From assembly GCA_964016875.1 (NCBI GenBank), contig OZ024735.1, positions 13,741,699 through 13,805,698 on the forward strand: 64,000 nt of DNA, read 5' to 3'. The DNA comes from Fallopia convolvulus (lineage: Eukaryota; Streptophyta; Magnoliopsida; Caryophyllales; Polygonaceae). Below are positions 1 to 11,955 of this stretch, piece by piece; within the stretch, counting starts at the first letter, position 1; each line of letters begins with the position of its first letter. The notes beneath the pieces are model-generated. The model did not search any database, was not told the DNA's origin, and worked only from the letters and a program-made list of their open reading frames with translations. Position numbers and translations under genes: made by a program.

Positions 1-610
1 TGCTCCCTTCTTATCTCTTATTTCATGATCAAATTCCTGCAGTTAGAGCATCCAACGAAGAAACCTAGGCTTGGCATCCTTTTTGGCCATTAGGTATCTA
101 ACAGCCTCATGGTCAGTATAAACAATCACTTTTGATCCAACAAGGTAGGACCGGAATTTTTCAAAAGCAAATACCACAGAAAGGAACTCCTTATCTGTTG
201 TGGTATACTTACTCTGCGCCTCATCCAGCGTCTTACTGGCGTAGTAGATGGCGTGGAGTTTCTTATCCTTCCGTTGTCCCAAGATACATAATCTCAAAGG
301 GTAGTGTCCAATCTGGGGACTGCATAATAGGGGCGGACACGAGGGCTGCTCTTAACCTGTAAAATGCTTCAAGACATTCTGGAGACAGCTCAAACATTAC
401 ATCTTTCATTAGTAAGTTAGTCAAAGGTTTAGCTATCTTAGAAAAATCCTGAATAAAGCGTCTATAAAAACCAGCATGCCTTAGGAAACTCCTAATGTCT
501 TTTACAGAAGAGGGAGGAGGTAGTTTTTCAATAAGCTCAATTTTTGCTTTATCTGCTTCTATCCCTCTCTTAGAGACAAGATGTCCTAGCACTATCCCCT
601 CTTGAACCAT
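1..610 (-). pseudogene. RNase H and RT-thumb fragment of Athila polyprotein
   Basis: Two overlapping pieces: 263-610 encodes the RT connection region (GHLVSKRGIEAD, then FLRHAGFYRRFI), and 1-297 encodes RNase H (YYASKTLDEAQSKYTTTDKE, VYTDHEAVRYL). Between EIM and LGQRKDKK about eleven residues are missing. In relatives this stretch carries the first catalytic Asp of RNase H, so the enzyme would be dead even without the frameshift there. The piece runs off the left edge (last residues LLQEFDHEIRDKKG). It follows the RT reading frame after a TAG stop and a one-base loss near 620. Confidence 0.85.
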
Positions 611-624
611 GAAATGGCATTTTC

Positions 625-2196
625 CTAGTTTAACACAAGATTGGTTTCTTCACATCTTTTAAGCACACGTGCAAGGTTAGCAAGACAATCATCGAATGAA
701 GAACCATAAACAAAAAAATCATCCATAAAGATCTCTACAATCTCCTCTATCTTATCTGAAAAAATGGCCATCATGCACCTTTGAAAGGTGGCGGGGGCGT
801 TGCAAAGCCCGAATGGCATTCTTTTATATGCAAAAGTTCCATAGAGACATGTAAAGGTAGTCTTCTCCTGGTCATCAGGATGAATGGGAATCTGCCAAAA
901 ACCTCTATAGCCATCTAAGTAACAGAAATAATCATGTTGGGCTAAGCGTTCTAACACTTGATCAATGAAAGGAAGCGGAAAATAATCTTTTCTAGTAGCA
1001 CTATTAAGCTTCCTATAATCAATGCACATCCTCCAACTGGTGGTGGTCCTAGTTGGAATAAGCTTTCCCTTTTCATTTTCTATGACAGTCATTCCCCCCT
1101 TTTTTGGGAGTACATGGACCGGACTCACCCATTGGCTGTCCGATATAGGAAATATGATCCCAGTATCAAGTAATTTAATGATTTCCTTTTTGACCACATC
1201 CTTCATGTTAGGATTTAACCAACGTTGATGCTCTGTAGTGGGTTTATGATTATCCTCCATGTATATCCTATGCATGCAAAGAGAAGGGGATATGCCAGTT
1301 ATATCATCTAGGGAGTAGCCTATGGCTTTTCTATGTATCCTAAGCACATTCAACAGTTTCTCTACTTCCTCATCTTTTAATTTAGCATTGACGATGACAG
1401 GAAAAGTAGAATTAGGACCAAGGAATTCATACCTGAGGGATTTCGGAAGAGGTTTAAGTGTTGGAGAAGGTTCAACTGGGATTAGAATCGGTTCTTCTGG
1501 CTCCGTCTTCAACACTTCTTCAAGGTATTCAAATGCTGAAATTTCATTGTCTTCGGCCAGGGTCGTTAACGATGTTGATGGAGTCGTTAACGAGCTTATC
1601 TCTTCTGCCAGGAGAATCGATATTGAAGTTGGGATGTTCGTTACCAAAACTGCAGGGGCTATCTCAGCCCATCTTTGACCGGAAAATTCATGGTTTGACA
1701 CCAATCTTCCAACAGGGTCTCCACATTCGATAATCTCATTGTGGGTGTAGAGCATCTTGACTTCGGCTCTATCGGTCTCCTTCATTGACTGTTTGAACCA
1801 AAATTCTGTCACCTCATCCCCAATTTCGAAAGTTAGGAGTCCCCTCCTAACATCAATTATGGCTCCAGCTGTGGCGAGGAACGGTCTCCCCAAGATAATA
1901 GGAACTATCGAGTCTTCGGGCATTGCCATAACTATGAAATCATTTGGAACAAAGAATTTGCCCACTTGAACCGGAAAGTCTTCTACAACCCCTGTTGGTT
2001 TGATACAAGAGCCATCTGCCATGTATAACCGCATGTTAATTGGCTCCAATGGTCCCATGTTGGCTTTTGACCAGATTGAAAGGGGGAGTAAACTAGCACT
2101 GGCTCCCAGATTCCCTGGTCTCCTAGCTTTTCTGGTAGAGCAATAGATCGGACCTCGTCTTGCAGCTCTATGATGGATCTTTTCTTGGTAAGAATA
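625..2196 (-). pseudogene. Athila protease-reverse transcriptase, disrupted
   Basis: An open stretch of 477 codons (625-2058) encodes the C-terminal half of protease (IILGRPFLATAGA), a linker, then RT with WRMCIDYRKLN, PFGLCNAPATFQRCM and the catalytic YMDDFFVYG box. Upstream, 2058-2196 is in other frames. Compared with the related element at 54.7 kb, about 20 codons including the protease catalytic Asp are absent: the frame passes from KLGDQ straight to the LGAS-like motif. The frame ends at a TAG at 625-627, where the related context suggests Trp. Related proteins are single polyproteins; this copy cannot make one. Confidence 0.88.
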
Positions 2197-2201
2197 TCTT
2201 T

Positions 2202-3998
2202 CTAAAATTTCGTGTAAACCGGCATTTTACTTAAGGCCTCAACGAATGGGATGGAAATATTAATGCCCTGAAGAATCTTTACGAAACGCTTGAACTTACT
2301 CTCAGTAGAGTCCGTTGATTTCTTAATAGGAAAAGGAAGAGATTTCACCATTCTCGGAACCAAGTCAGGCTCGAGAGGTGAGGCTACCGGGTCGACACTA
2401 GGGACGTTAGGTGCTCTCGGCGGATCGTTATCGACCCTAATGGGGTCATTAACTAGCCTGGGATTGAGAGAAGGGCTCGGATCAGGAAACTTACCTAGAC
2501 TAGGGTCGTTGACGAACCTGGGAGCCTCGTCACCATGGTGTGCCAGTTCGGTACTTGCTCTCACTAGCTCGTTACCGAGCTGACCCGTGATGTCCTCTTC
2601 AGTCGTAGGGCCCTTGTCCTTAGCTTGGACACGCTCCGGTAGTGTCTTTCCACTCCTAAGGTGTACCGCTGCTATTTGTCCCCTAGGGTTCTCCTCGGGA
2701 CGGCCCAGGAGTTGCCCTTGTGGTCTTTGAATCTGTGCAGCAAGGTTCCCTAGTTGGGAGTCAACATTTTTCTTCCACACATCGAACTCTCCCCATCGTT
2801 TTAGTTGGTTATTTAGGTTGGCTTGAACTCCGTTGATGCCTTCCTGTAACCCTTGTACCCATGATGGTGGCTCTTGATAGCCTGGAGGTCGATACGGTGC
2901 AGGTCGTCTATCCGGTGGGGGCGCTTCATAGTTGGCATTCGGATTTTGGTTGCCCCATGCTGGATAATTGTTTGACCTGTTAAAATTACTAGGTTGGTTT
3001 CTGTATGGGTCTCTCATATAATTCACTTCAGCATATGTCTCAGCCGTACCTATTCTATGTTAGTGCAAGCCACACTCTTGACAAGATTGAGAGGATTTCA
3101 GAAAACTTACCTGCTTCTTCAGGCGGTTGACCTCGTCTTTCAGAAATTGATTTTTGACATCGGGGTCAACATCTTCCTTGTTAGGCATGTAGAGACGCCT
3201 CTTGGGCTGGGGAGATTGCTGGGTACCATACATGGCATCATAGTTAAACAGCTTGTCCAACAACTCCCATGCAGCTGTGGGTTCCATCTCTATAAAACCG
3301 CATGTAGTATGCGTGTTGATGCGGTTCTTCATTTCTGCATTAATACCCTGGAGAAAGATTTCTTGGAGCATATATAAAGGTTGCCCATGAGTAGGGAATT
3401 GTCTAAGCATTTCCTTAAATCTTTCCCATGTTTCAACAAAAGTCTCATTAGGCAGCTGATGATAGGAGGTAATGCGCTTTCTCAACTCCGTCGTCTTGGC
3501 AGGAGGGAAAATTTTTGTAAGAAATTGATCATACAAATTCTTCCAAGTCCTGATAGACTTAGGAGGTAAGCTCTCCAACCAGCTCAGGTCCTTTCCAGTA
3601 AGAGACCACCTGAAAGCTTTTAACAGAACATATTCAAGTGAGACACCTTCAGTAGCTATGGTGTCACATAAATCAAGAAAATTTCTAATATGTTCCATAG
3701 GGCACTCAGTAGGTTTCCCTTCAAACTGAGCCCGTTTGATCAAGGATATAAATTGAGACTTAATCTCAAAAGGTTTCTCTATCTCCGGAAGCACAATTGG
3801 AGACTCTGGCACCCTCAGTTCTGGATGCATGTATTGTTTGGCATTCCTCGGATAGGCATTCAGCTCTTCCTGTAGACGAGCGATGTTGACTCGTTGACGC
3901 TCAGCCTCGGCATCAGCGGCATCTTTTTCGGTTTTTAACGCCTTCATCTGCCTCTGGAGTTCGGCCATCTGACGAGTCATCTCCTCGGGTGTAGCCAT
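2202..3998 (-). pseudogene. Athila gag, split by one in-frame stop
   Basis: The nucleocapsid precursor, which would package element RNA in the cytoplasm. Two open pieces, 3060-3998 (312 aa) and 2202-3026 (274 aa), are in the same frame and separated by a TAA at 3060. The N-terminus has a coiled-coil (MTRQMAELQRQMKAL), followed by the retrotransposon gag core (AWELLDKLFNYDAMYG). The single zinc knuckle starts CQECG but the stop and changes after it destroy the second half; the related element at 55.7 kb keeps an intact CX2CX4HX4C. The C-terminal half is Pro/Asn-rich. The frame ends at TAA by 2202 and protease continues in another frame. Confidence 0.88.
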
Positions 3999-4188
3999 GG
4001 CTCGGTTCTCTCAGCGTCTACGGTGCAGGGAACGTTCAGGTTCTGAATAATAACCGGTGCTATCAAATTTGAGCCTTCGACGTCCAGCTGGCATACGCTG
4101 AGAAAACAGACAAAGAAAACAAAAATTAAAACAAAAAACGGGGTCGGGCTATTCCCAGACCCAAGATAAAACAAAACAACTTGTTGCC

Positions 4189-4206
4189 TCCCCGGCAACG
4201 GCGCCA
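4189..4206 (-). promoter_or_regulatory. Primer-binding site, tRNA-Asp type
   Basis: The plus strand reads TCCCCGGCAACGGCGCCA, the 3' end of plant tRNA-Asp including the discriminator region. On the element's (minus) strand this is the complement to which the tRNA would anneal to prime minus-strand DNA synthesis. It lies three bases inside the 5' LTR. The same 18 bases occur at 45538 and 56847. Confidence 0.9.
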
Positions 4207-4209
4207 ATT

Positions 4210-5632
4210 TGTTGGGAGGGTGATTTGACAACAAATAAAATTTATAGTCAAGACCCCGCTGAGTATAGCGAAGTCAGGATCGTTCCACGGGAAGCACTGT
4301 TGTTTGTCTATCAAACTACTAAAAAACAAACCAAAACAACACAAAACACCTATGACCAACCTCGTTAACGACTTTGTCAGGGTCGTTAATGAACCGGGAT
4401 AAGTCTACGAAAATACACACTAACGACCTCAACTCAGGTTCGGTACCGAGGCAACGAACTCAATAACGAATGGGATCGAAGATAAACTCAAATAAGAATA
4501 AAAATCTAGGACAAGGGTTACCACAACATAACTATGCATATAAACTCGTAAGAAGATAAAGATCATGCCTTTAAGAAGATAAATTCATCAACTCTCGCTG
4601 ATTAGCAAGCAAATCAATTAATTCTCATAAATCAATTCACTCAATCACTTGTTTTTGATCCAAAGCTCGAAACTTTCGAAATCGAACAATATCAACATTC
4701 AAGTTAATAACTTTCTCTTTCGACCAACTTAAGAACTCAAATTACCTCGACTATCATCTAGGCATAAGCACAACTATGCTGGGCTTCACCCCCCGACCCT
4801 AGATAAGAAAACTACTCACTGCTCATAATAATAAAGCAAACAACTTCAATAAGAGAAAACATTGAAATCAAAAACTACTTCAAATTACTATGAAAAATAT
4901 CGTCTTACAATATCTCGAAGAAACCGAAAACAAACAAGACAACACGAGCTAACGAACTGATTAACGATCCAACTCTCTCTCTCGATCGACTTGGCTCGAT
5001 ATCTTCCCACCCGACTTCTCTCGTTCGGCTCCCCTAGAATCGTCTCTCTCCCTCTCTCCCTCTAAGCTAGAAAAGAAGGGTATTTATACTAATAAAGCTA
5101 TCTAATAAAAAGGCTAGAAGATAAAAACTTACCTAAAAGATAGAAACTAACTCTAAAAAGATAGAAAGATAAACTAAAAAGATAACAAGACATAAAACAT
5201 AAAATATAATAACCCTAAAACTTCATAAAAGGAACCCTACCGACACGGAATTATCAAGATAAGATTTCCGCACAGGGTCGGTAGATATCACAAAGAACTC
5301 TCGAAATTTTTTATCTCTAAGCCTCGTTAACGACCCTTCACAGCCTCGTTAACGAGCCTGGATTTCCTCTTCTTCAACTCTTTAACTCTAAAAGCCTGGA
5401 CTTCGACTCCTTTATCTTCATATTCTTCCGTCTTCCACCATAGTACTCCAATTCAGCTCCAAAAAGCGCTCCTTCCTTGCTCAAAACCTACAAAAAGACA
5501 CAAAACGGAGTAGCTTCCATACTTTTCACAAAATACGCAAACTCATCCAAAAACACACAAAACTAACCCTAAAACTATTAAAACTAAACCAAACAAACTA
5601 AGAAAAACACACTAAAAACTAGACCAAAAACA
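4210..5632 (-). repeat. 5' LTR of the Athila element at 1-5632
   Basis: About 1423 bp with TG...CA ends, next to the primer-binding site. On the minus strand a TATA box (TATAAATA, 5081-5088) would drive transcription leftward into gag. The palindrome CGTTAACG occurs at 5325 and 5347, about 240 bp upstream of the TATA box, and again at 4363 near the LTR 3' end. The outer boundary at 5632 is chosen from the TG...CA rule only, because the partner LTR is off-window. Confidence 0.82.
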
Positions 5633-5650
5633 TGAATATCAAGAATCTGG

Positions 5651-5872
5651 ATTTTGATTGCAAATTGCTAGTATTAAGAATCTGGATTTTTTTGTTGGAA
5701 ATGAAAATGCTTGAAAATTAAGTTTTGATTGAAAATGCTCTTCTTCATACTGGTATGTGATGGATTTTGATTGCAAATTTGATAGTATGAAGAATCTGGA
5801 TTTTTGTTGGAAATGAAAATGCTTGAAAATTAAGTTTTGATTGAAAATGCTCTTCCTCACCATTTTTGTTGG
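5651..5872. repeat. Tandem duplication, 113-bp unit, two copies
   Basis: The unit starts ATTTTGATTGCAAATT at 5651 and again at 5764. Both copies contain the same run with GTTGGAAATGAAAATGC followed by TTGATTGAAAATGCTC. A few substitutions and small indels separate them. It lies just outside the Athila LTR, in what is taken to be CACTA interior. From 5873 to 6299 no gene or further repeat is seen. Confidence 0.8.
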
Positions 5873-6299
5873 TTAGGACTTGGGAGATGTATATGAATTT
5901 GGATTCCATTAGCTCATGTTTTCGGTTTAAACAATTGCTCTCCCTTCTTGTTTCTTTCTTCTACAACTAAGTGTATTTTTCCCACACGTTGGATGTATGT
6001 TGGTTGATGTATATGAAATTTAATTAATATTGGTTGATGTCATGAGTATACCAGTGCACCTTACTTCTCATCTCTCTAGGCCTTGGAAATTGTCAATGAA
6101 GTTAGTTTTATTGCTATAATATGCTGGTTGAGGAGGATCATTTCTTTGTTCATGCCATTTGTGTGTCAATTGTTTATATTTGGGTTTGGACAACTACTGT
6201 GATACATATTTTGACCACTTTTCTTTCACCATTTTTCCACTCATTATTTTGTCAATTATGATTGATATTTTTCTATTTCTTTTCTTCACAGATTGTTGC

Positions 6300-6620
6300 A
6301 ATGCCAATGAACTGGAATCATGACCAAGAGATGATCTTCCTCAAAATTGTTTTAGAGCTTAGTCCTCCCCTTGATGATCCCACCCCCACCCCCCAACTGG
6401 GTTGATGTCCACCAGCGATTCAGGGCTGAGACTGGGTGTTTGTCCACGAGAATCACTGCGCAATCAAGGTATAACCACTATTATAGGCTTTGGAAGATAT
6501 AGAGTCTTTTCCAACAAACGAAGGGGGGTCTCATGTGGGATTCAAGTACCTGGCAAATTATTGGTCACGACGAGCGGTGGGAAGGAAAATACAAAGAAAG
6601 TGCAATTTCACCTTTTAACT
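6300..6620 (+). pseudogene. Degenerate coding remnant, possibly Myb/SANT-like
   Basis: After a plausible acceptor (tttcttcacag at about 6290) the plus strand reads NWNHDQEMIFLKIVLELSPP, and in a second frame VHQRFRAETGCLSTRIT then QSRYNHYYRLWK. This spacing of aromatic residues resembles the Myb/SANT-like domains found in plant transposon-associated proteins, but it is broken by a frameshift near 6400 and I cannot name a family with confidence. It lies about 200 bp upstream of the Tat insertion point. A second remnant (18189-18380) lies beyond the Tat element and may be from the same disrupted gene. Confidence 0.3.
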
Positions 6621-6818
6621 TAATATAAACTTGTACTCTACCCCCTCCAAAATCATACCAAGTTTACACTTCTCCTTTTGGTACAAACTTTCATCTTATT
6701 TAGTAAAAGTAATACAAGGTCATATTTAGCAAAATAATACCATGCTTTCATTTTTTAAGGGTACGTGACTATATCATCTAGTTACTTGTATTCCTATTTC
6801 TTGATTGATTATGGTTGG

Positions 6819-7292
6819 TGTTAGGCCCAAATGTCCATCGTCCCATTTGGTAATCCGAGCCCATAAATACACAGAGAAGTCTTCAACCGCTCTGATCGAG
6901 AATGGATCCTGAAACGGGGAGAAGTCATCAGTCACTCGATTGACGGAAGAAAGCTTTCGTCATGAAGCGGAGAGATCTGTTCAGAAGACTTTGAAGAGAG
7001 CGTTCCGAGTCTCCGATATATGCGGGAAGTGGGAAGTAGTTGCAAGATATGCCCTAGAAATCCGGAAATCGTGGTACATGAGAAGTAACCGTTAGAGAAA
7101 AGATGTATATATGCAAAATTATGTATTTTGTAAAGGATCATCAATAACCACACCAGAAAATCAATCAAACGAGAGGATCATTGCCCTCTGCTTTCGAGAA
7201 TTTCGAGCTTGTTCGTATTTGCTATTTCCTTTGAATTCCACCGTGCCCCAATTACAGGCAAAGGTTTGTTGATCAAATTTTTGTCCAAAACA
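6819..7292 (+). repeat. 5' LTR of the Tat element
   Basis: 474 bp, TG...CA. It matches 17282-17755 along its full length. TSD base 6818 precedes it. The primer-binding region follows three bases after its end. Confidence 0.95.
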
Positions 7293-7295
7293 ATT

Positions 7296-7315
7296 TGGCG
7301 CCCACCGTGGGGCCC
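7296..7315 (+). promoter_or_regulatory. Candidate primer-binding site of the Tat element
   Basis: TGGCGCCCACCGTGGGGCCC lies three bases after the 5' LTR, the expected place. It starts TGGCGCC, as a tRNA 3' end complement does, but I do not assign a tRNA. Confidence 0.7.
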
Positions 7316-7370
7316 AATGATCGAAAAAAGATTCAGCTCTTTGCATTGAAAAGTGTTCCGGAAGATCTCC

Positions 7371-10300
7371 ATGAGCAACCCTAACGAAGGTGGTCAAGAG
7401 TTGGGCATCGGGGAGGATAGAGGCGCACTCCAGGACGCGTCGGCATCCCTTCGCCTCGAAATGTCCGAATTCGCCGACAGCTCTGGAGAAAGAATTGTCC
7501 GATCAACGTGCTTGTAACGAGAAGCACAAAGCAAGCATTGAGCAATTAACAGCCGATAACGACGGTTTACGCTCCCATCTTCGATCCGTGTCCTCTATCG
7601 GCCTGCGTGCCCGAGCAACGGATCGAACCCGAAACAGTGGGGGAGTGATAGGCTATTTTCCTACACCGCAAGTATACGGTTCGGTTGTAGTAATCAAGGT
7701 GTCGAACACAGGGAACTTGTAGTATTGATTATAACACGATTCAGTAGACTAAGCCAAAAATAAGAAAAAGAAGTTGTAATTGTATTCAGAAATAATTAAA
7801 ATCAAAATTAAGAAGTAACTATCAATGGAGAAAAGCATTCCAAGGTCAGGATTCCCACAATGATTATTCAGTAGATTACCGGTGATATTTATTTGGATTT
7901 CAATTCGAATGTTGTTTGAAGGACTAACTATCTCAAATGTTAACATTAACTCTTTTCAGACGATTAATGCATGTACCTAGACTCGACTAGCAGTCACTCT
8001 CGCACAAAGCAAGTCTTATTTAAGTCCTTTAAGTTCTTTAGAGATCAATGAATCAATAGAAATAACATTCCGCTCTCGCGCTCAGTTAAGACTACTCAAT
8101 CAATAATTTCTAGGATAAGTTAAGTTCCACAAGTGAATTAAGTCACTCTCGCACAAATAATTCAACAAGTTCAAACCTAGGGATCTAACATGAATTAACA
8201 ATTTGTGAATTCAATTCAATCAATCTCTTGTTATTCTTATCTCCTCTCGGTCTCAAATTATAACAAGATTCCTAATTCAAGCAAATTAGGTCATTAAGCA
8301 TCCTAGGTTGAATCAAACAACAATTCAAATCTCAATTCAACCAATCATCACCATTAAATCTACCTATTAAACCATTGGGTTCACCCTTCCTTAGAACTAA
8401 GAAATTAGCTAGACATAATATGGAGAGATAAGAAATCTAAATCAAAGAGAAACATACCAATTGTCTTTTCAATAGATCTCAATTCAACTTCCAATCAAGT
8501 CTTGCAAAAATCCACAAATCTCCAATCTAGGGTTCTTCAAAGAGAGAGGCTAAGAAAATCATACGTAATCATCATCCAAACTTAATCTCTAAGTATTTAT
8601 ATGAAACCCTAAAAACAAGATAGAAAAGGCCCGAAATTAATAAATAAAACACGCGGAGGAGAAATTTCGGAAAAAGACGCGACTCGGTCTGAAACTCGGT
8701 CGAGTTTCAGACCGAGTTTTGTAAAACTCGGTCCAGAACTCGGTCGTGACCTGGACCGAGTTTTTGCCTGGTGGACCGCTACGTTCAAAACGTTGAATGA
8801 GCTTTCTTCTGTGTCTTCCACCGAGCTTTTGCCCATCTTCTCTTCAATTCCTTGCATCCGCTTAACTCCTAGACACTTCCTATCGGGTTGCTCCTCTTGC
8901 CCTTGTCCTTGTCGTTGCCAAAACTCCTTGAATCCACCTCCAAATGATCCTGAAATCGAACAAAGCAAGAGTAGAAACCGAAACTACAAAATCTACTAAA
9001 AAGACAATAAAACCAAGAGGAAAATAAAATAAAAACAACTAAACTAAGGAAATAAACATGCTTTATCCTAGACTAAAATGCATGCTATCAGGGAGAAGGT
9101 TCCTCTGGGAACCATACCAGCCGTCATGGAGGAAATCCTGGCTTGGAGTTCATTACCCCACCAGCAACGGTCCCCGGGGTACCATCATTTACCCCCGCTC
9201 AGGGAAACCTTGTTAGCGAAGGAGCAAGGGCATCCATACGCTTGCGATCGGCGCGAGAGGTTAGTCCCCGACGCTTGGAAGATGAAACCATGGACGATGA
9301 CGAGGATTGGGACCGTCGCCGTCCCCGAGACCTTGAGAATATCGTCCGGAACCAATTCAGGATGTTCACCGAGCAGTTATCGAAGATACCCGGGGTCCCG
9401 CGGCCCATAAAGAAAGAAGCGGTTGACGGTTACGATGAGTCACCTTTCGCTCCCCACATAGCCCAGGTAGAGATACCGAAGAAGTTTTCGGTACCCAGTA
9501 TGACTCCATACGACGACACGGGGGATCATGACAAACATGTGGCCATATTCAAGCAAAAGATGATGACCAACGCGGTACCGTACCATTCCCGCGAAGTGTT
9601 GATGTGAAAGGGATTCGGAGCTACTCTCGCGGGACCAGCCATGAAATGGTTCGTTAACCTTCCAAGGGGAAGCATCCGTTCTTTCGCCGAGTTAATGGAT
9701 TCATTCCGGGTGTAGTTCGCTAGTAGTCGGAGATTCGAGAAGCAGTCCAGCGACCTATATCGGGTTATCCAAAAGCCGGAAGAATCCACCCGGGAGTACC
9801 TAGACAGGTTCAACCGAGAGAAGATCTCCATCACGCACTGTGACGTGCCGACGGCGATGGAAGCCTTTCGTTAGGGGGTAAACCAGGATGGGGATCTCTA
9901 CAAAGAGCTCACCAGGCATCCTTGCCACAGCTTCGAAGACGTGCAGACCAAAGCCCTGGCTCAAATTAGGCTCAAGGAGGATTTGAAGATGAGAAAGCCC
10001 ACGAGTGTTTGGGAGAGAGTAATAAGAAAGCAGCACCAGATCACCGCCGAGAACGCCGTGACCAACCATACCGGCGCCCTCACCCTTATGCGGTGAAGGT
10101 GAACGTCGCTGAAACCAAACCGGCAAAACCGTTACCGCCGAAGTATGATGAGTTCAACCTGGGTATATCCCCCGAGGACCTCGTGAAGAACATAGCTCAA
10201 ACAATACGAGGCGTCAGGTGGCCGAAGAGAAATGTAAAGCCCTATACAAACAAGGATATGAGTAGGTGGTGTGACTTCCATGATGATATCGGTCATGTGA

Positions 10301-10482
10301 CCAAGGAATGCGTAGCCCTAAGAAGAGAGATTGCCTACCTTGTATTTCGAGGAAGGATTACAGACGTCGCGCCGAATGCGCAAGTCCCTCCAGATGTTGT
10401 GGAGACCTCACGCGCAGGAAGGTCAGCGTCGCCGGTACCTGCTAAAATTGTCAACGTGATTACGGGAGGGTCGAGTGTGTGA
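7371..10482 (+). pseudogene. Tat gag, interrupted by a solo LTR and several stops
   Basis: The likely start is the ATG at 7371 (MSNPNEGGQELG). A coiled-coil segment (KELSDQRACNEKHKASIEQL) lies just before the solo LTR, and the frame resumes at about 9096. The gag core is recognisable: AGPAMKWFVNLPRGSI, FAELMDSF, EYLDRFNREK, then PPKYDEFNLGISPEDLVKNI. A knuckle-like CDFHDDIGHVTKEC follows near 10270. Stops occur at 9605, 9713, 9872 and 10480; two of them are TAG where related gags have Gln. The last open part (10009-10482) ends at TGA before protease. Confidence 0.85.
7646..9090 (-). repeat. Solo LTR inserted in Tat gag
   Basis: 1445 bp with ends TGATAG...CTATCA, flanked by a perfect 5-bp duplication GGGAG (7641-7645 and 9091-9095). 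The plus strand start (CACCGCAAGTATACGG...) resembles the complemented 3' ends of the other Athila-type LTRs here, and a TATA box reads leftward (TATAAATA, 8594-8601), so the LTR is in minus orientation. Two perfect hairpins lie at 8682-8717 and 8723-8764, about 81-163 bp upstream of that TATA box. No internal retrotransposon sequence is left, as expected after LTR-LTR recombination. Confidence 0.92.
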
Positions 10483-10563
10483 GGTCTCACTTATTCCGCA
10501 GCCAAAAGGAACGCACGGGAAAGCACCCTTCGTCGCCCAGCGTGTGAGAAGAATGACGTCGTC

Positions 10564-11031
10564 AACCTCGCAATACACTTTGACGAGGATGACGTCAATG
10601 GTCTTGACGGACCCCATCATGATGGCCTCATGATTTCTCTGTTAATCGGAAACGTCTTAATGAAGAGAGTCCTCATCGATACCGAGAGCTCAACCAATCT
10701 CATGATGTTGGAGGCTTTGAGAGGAATGGGATTGAGCGAGAAGGACATGGAGAAAAACCCCACATCCCTCGTAAGCTTTAGCGGAGAAGTGAAGCACATC
10801 GTAGGAGATATCATCCTTCCCACGTACGCAAAGGGCGTAAATATCCAGGTTAGGTATTCTGTTATGGATTGCCTGTCATGTTATAATTTAATAATGGGAA
10901 GGCCATGGCTCCATGACATGAGAGCCATACCATCCACTTACCACCAAACGGTGAAGTTCCCAACTCCATGGGGGTTCAAGAGATCTGTGGTGATCAAAGA
11001 ACGTCACGGGAGTGTTACAAATCGGCGCTAA
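10564..11031 (+). pseudogene. Tat protease domain
   Basis: The aspartic protease that would cut the polyprotein. The open part includes IGNVLMKRVLIDTESSTNLM, SFSGEV, ILPTYAKG and the C-terminal landmark YNLIMGRPWLHDMRAIPSTY. The catalytic triad is altered: relatives have DTGSS and this copy reads DTESS (Gly to Glu), which should block activity. The frame stops at TAA by 11031, about 100 bp before the RT part. It sits between gag and RT as in other Tat elements. Confidence 0.85.
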
Positions 11032-11129
11032 AACCAGCCGCCAGTCAAAAGTCCACCTAGCAACTAAAGGAGGCCACTAACTCTACCTCTCTAAAAGAAA
11101 AAGAAAGGAAAGATGAACAGGTAGAGGAA

Positions 11130-11955
11130 GTGGCCCTAGACCAATCTGACCTCAATCGGTCCGTGAAGATTGTTAAAGATTTGGAGCCAGCTATGAAAAA
11201 CGAGCTGGTAGACTTCCTCAGTAAAAACTCGGGGTGTTTTGCTTGGTCCCATGAGGATATGGTTGGAATCGATCCAGATGTCATCACGCACAGGTTAAAT
11301 ACGGACCCCAGTCATCCACAAGTAAAACAGAAGAGGAGGAAGTTCGCCGCCGAGAGAACTAAGATAGTGGATGAAGAAGTGAGAAAGTTGATGGAGACTG
11401 GAAAGATCAAAGAAGTCAAGTATCCTGAATGGTTGGCGAACGTAGTCGTCGTTCCCAAGAAGAACGGAAAGTGGAGGATGTGCATGCGTAGATTTCACGG
11501 ATTTGAACAAGGCTTGTCCCAAGGAGTCATTTTCGTTACCTCACATAGACGCCCTGGTAGACGCCACGGCGGGCCATGAATTACTGACTTTCATGGATGC
11601 CTTCAATGGGTACAACTAGATCCAGATGGAAGAAAGTGTTCAGGAGAAGACATCCTTCATCACCAATAAGGGAACGTATTGTTATAAGGTGATGCCCTTT
11701 GGGTTGCGGAATGCTGGGGCCACATATCAAAGGTTGGTGAACAGAATGTTCCAAGACCAAATCGGAGAAACTATGGAGGTGTACATAGATGATATGCTCG
11801 TCAAATCAAAGAAAGCTGCAGACCACAAAAGTCACCTAGAGGAAGCTTTTGATATCCTGAAGCAATTTAACATGAAGTTGAACCCACAGAAGTGTACGTT
11901 CGGCGTAAAATCGGGGAAGTTCCTAGGGTATCTAGTCACCCAGAGAGGGATATAA
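11130..11955 (+). pseudogene. Tat reverse transcriptase, frameshifted
   Basis: Contains the pre-RT segment FAWSHEDMVGIDPDVITH, then EWLANVVVVPKKNGKWRMC (11430-11490). A one-base frameshift near 11488 puts the next part (fingers and palm) in another frame. A TAG at 11617 precedes IQMEES. The catalytic palm is intact in 11626-11955: YKVMPFGLRNAGATYQRLVN and YIDDMLVKS, then KLNPQKCTFGV and FLGYLVTQRGI before a TAA where relatives read Glu. Confidence 0.9.

Larger units (their letters stand above)
1..5632 (-). mobile_element. Athila-type Ty3/gypsy retrotransposon, 5' part, decayed
   Basis: Read on the minus strand the order is 5' LTR (5632-4210), primer-binding site for tRNA-Asp, gag, protease, reverse transcriptase and RNase H. 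The window edge cuts it inside RNase H, so integrase and the 3' LTR are off-window. The tRNA-Asp primer and the protein types fit the Athila lineage. Coding capacity is destroyed by a stop in gag, a deletion in protease, a stop plus frameshift after RT and a deletion in RNase H. It is nested in the CACTA element. The word CGTTAACG recurs in its LTR and in coding DNA. Confidence 0.9.
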
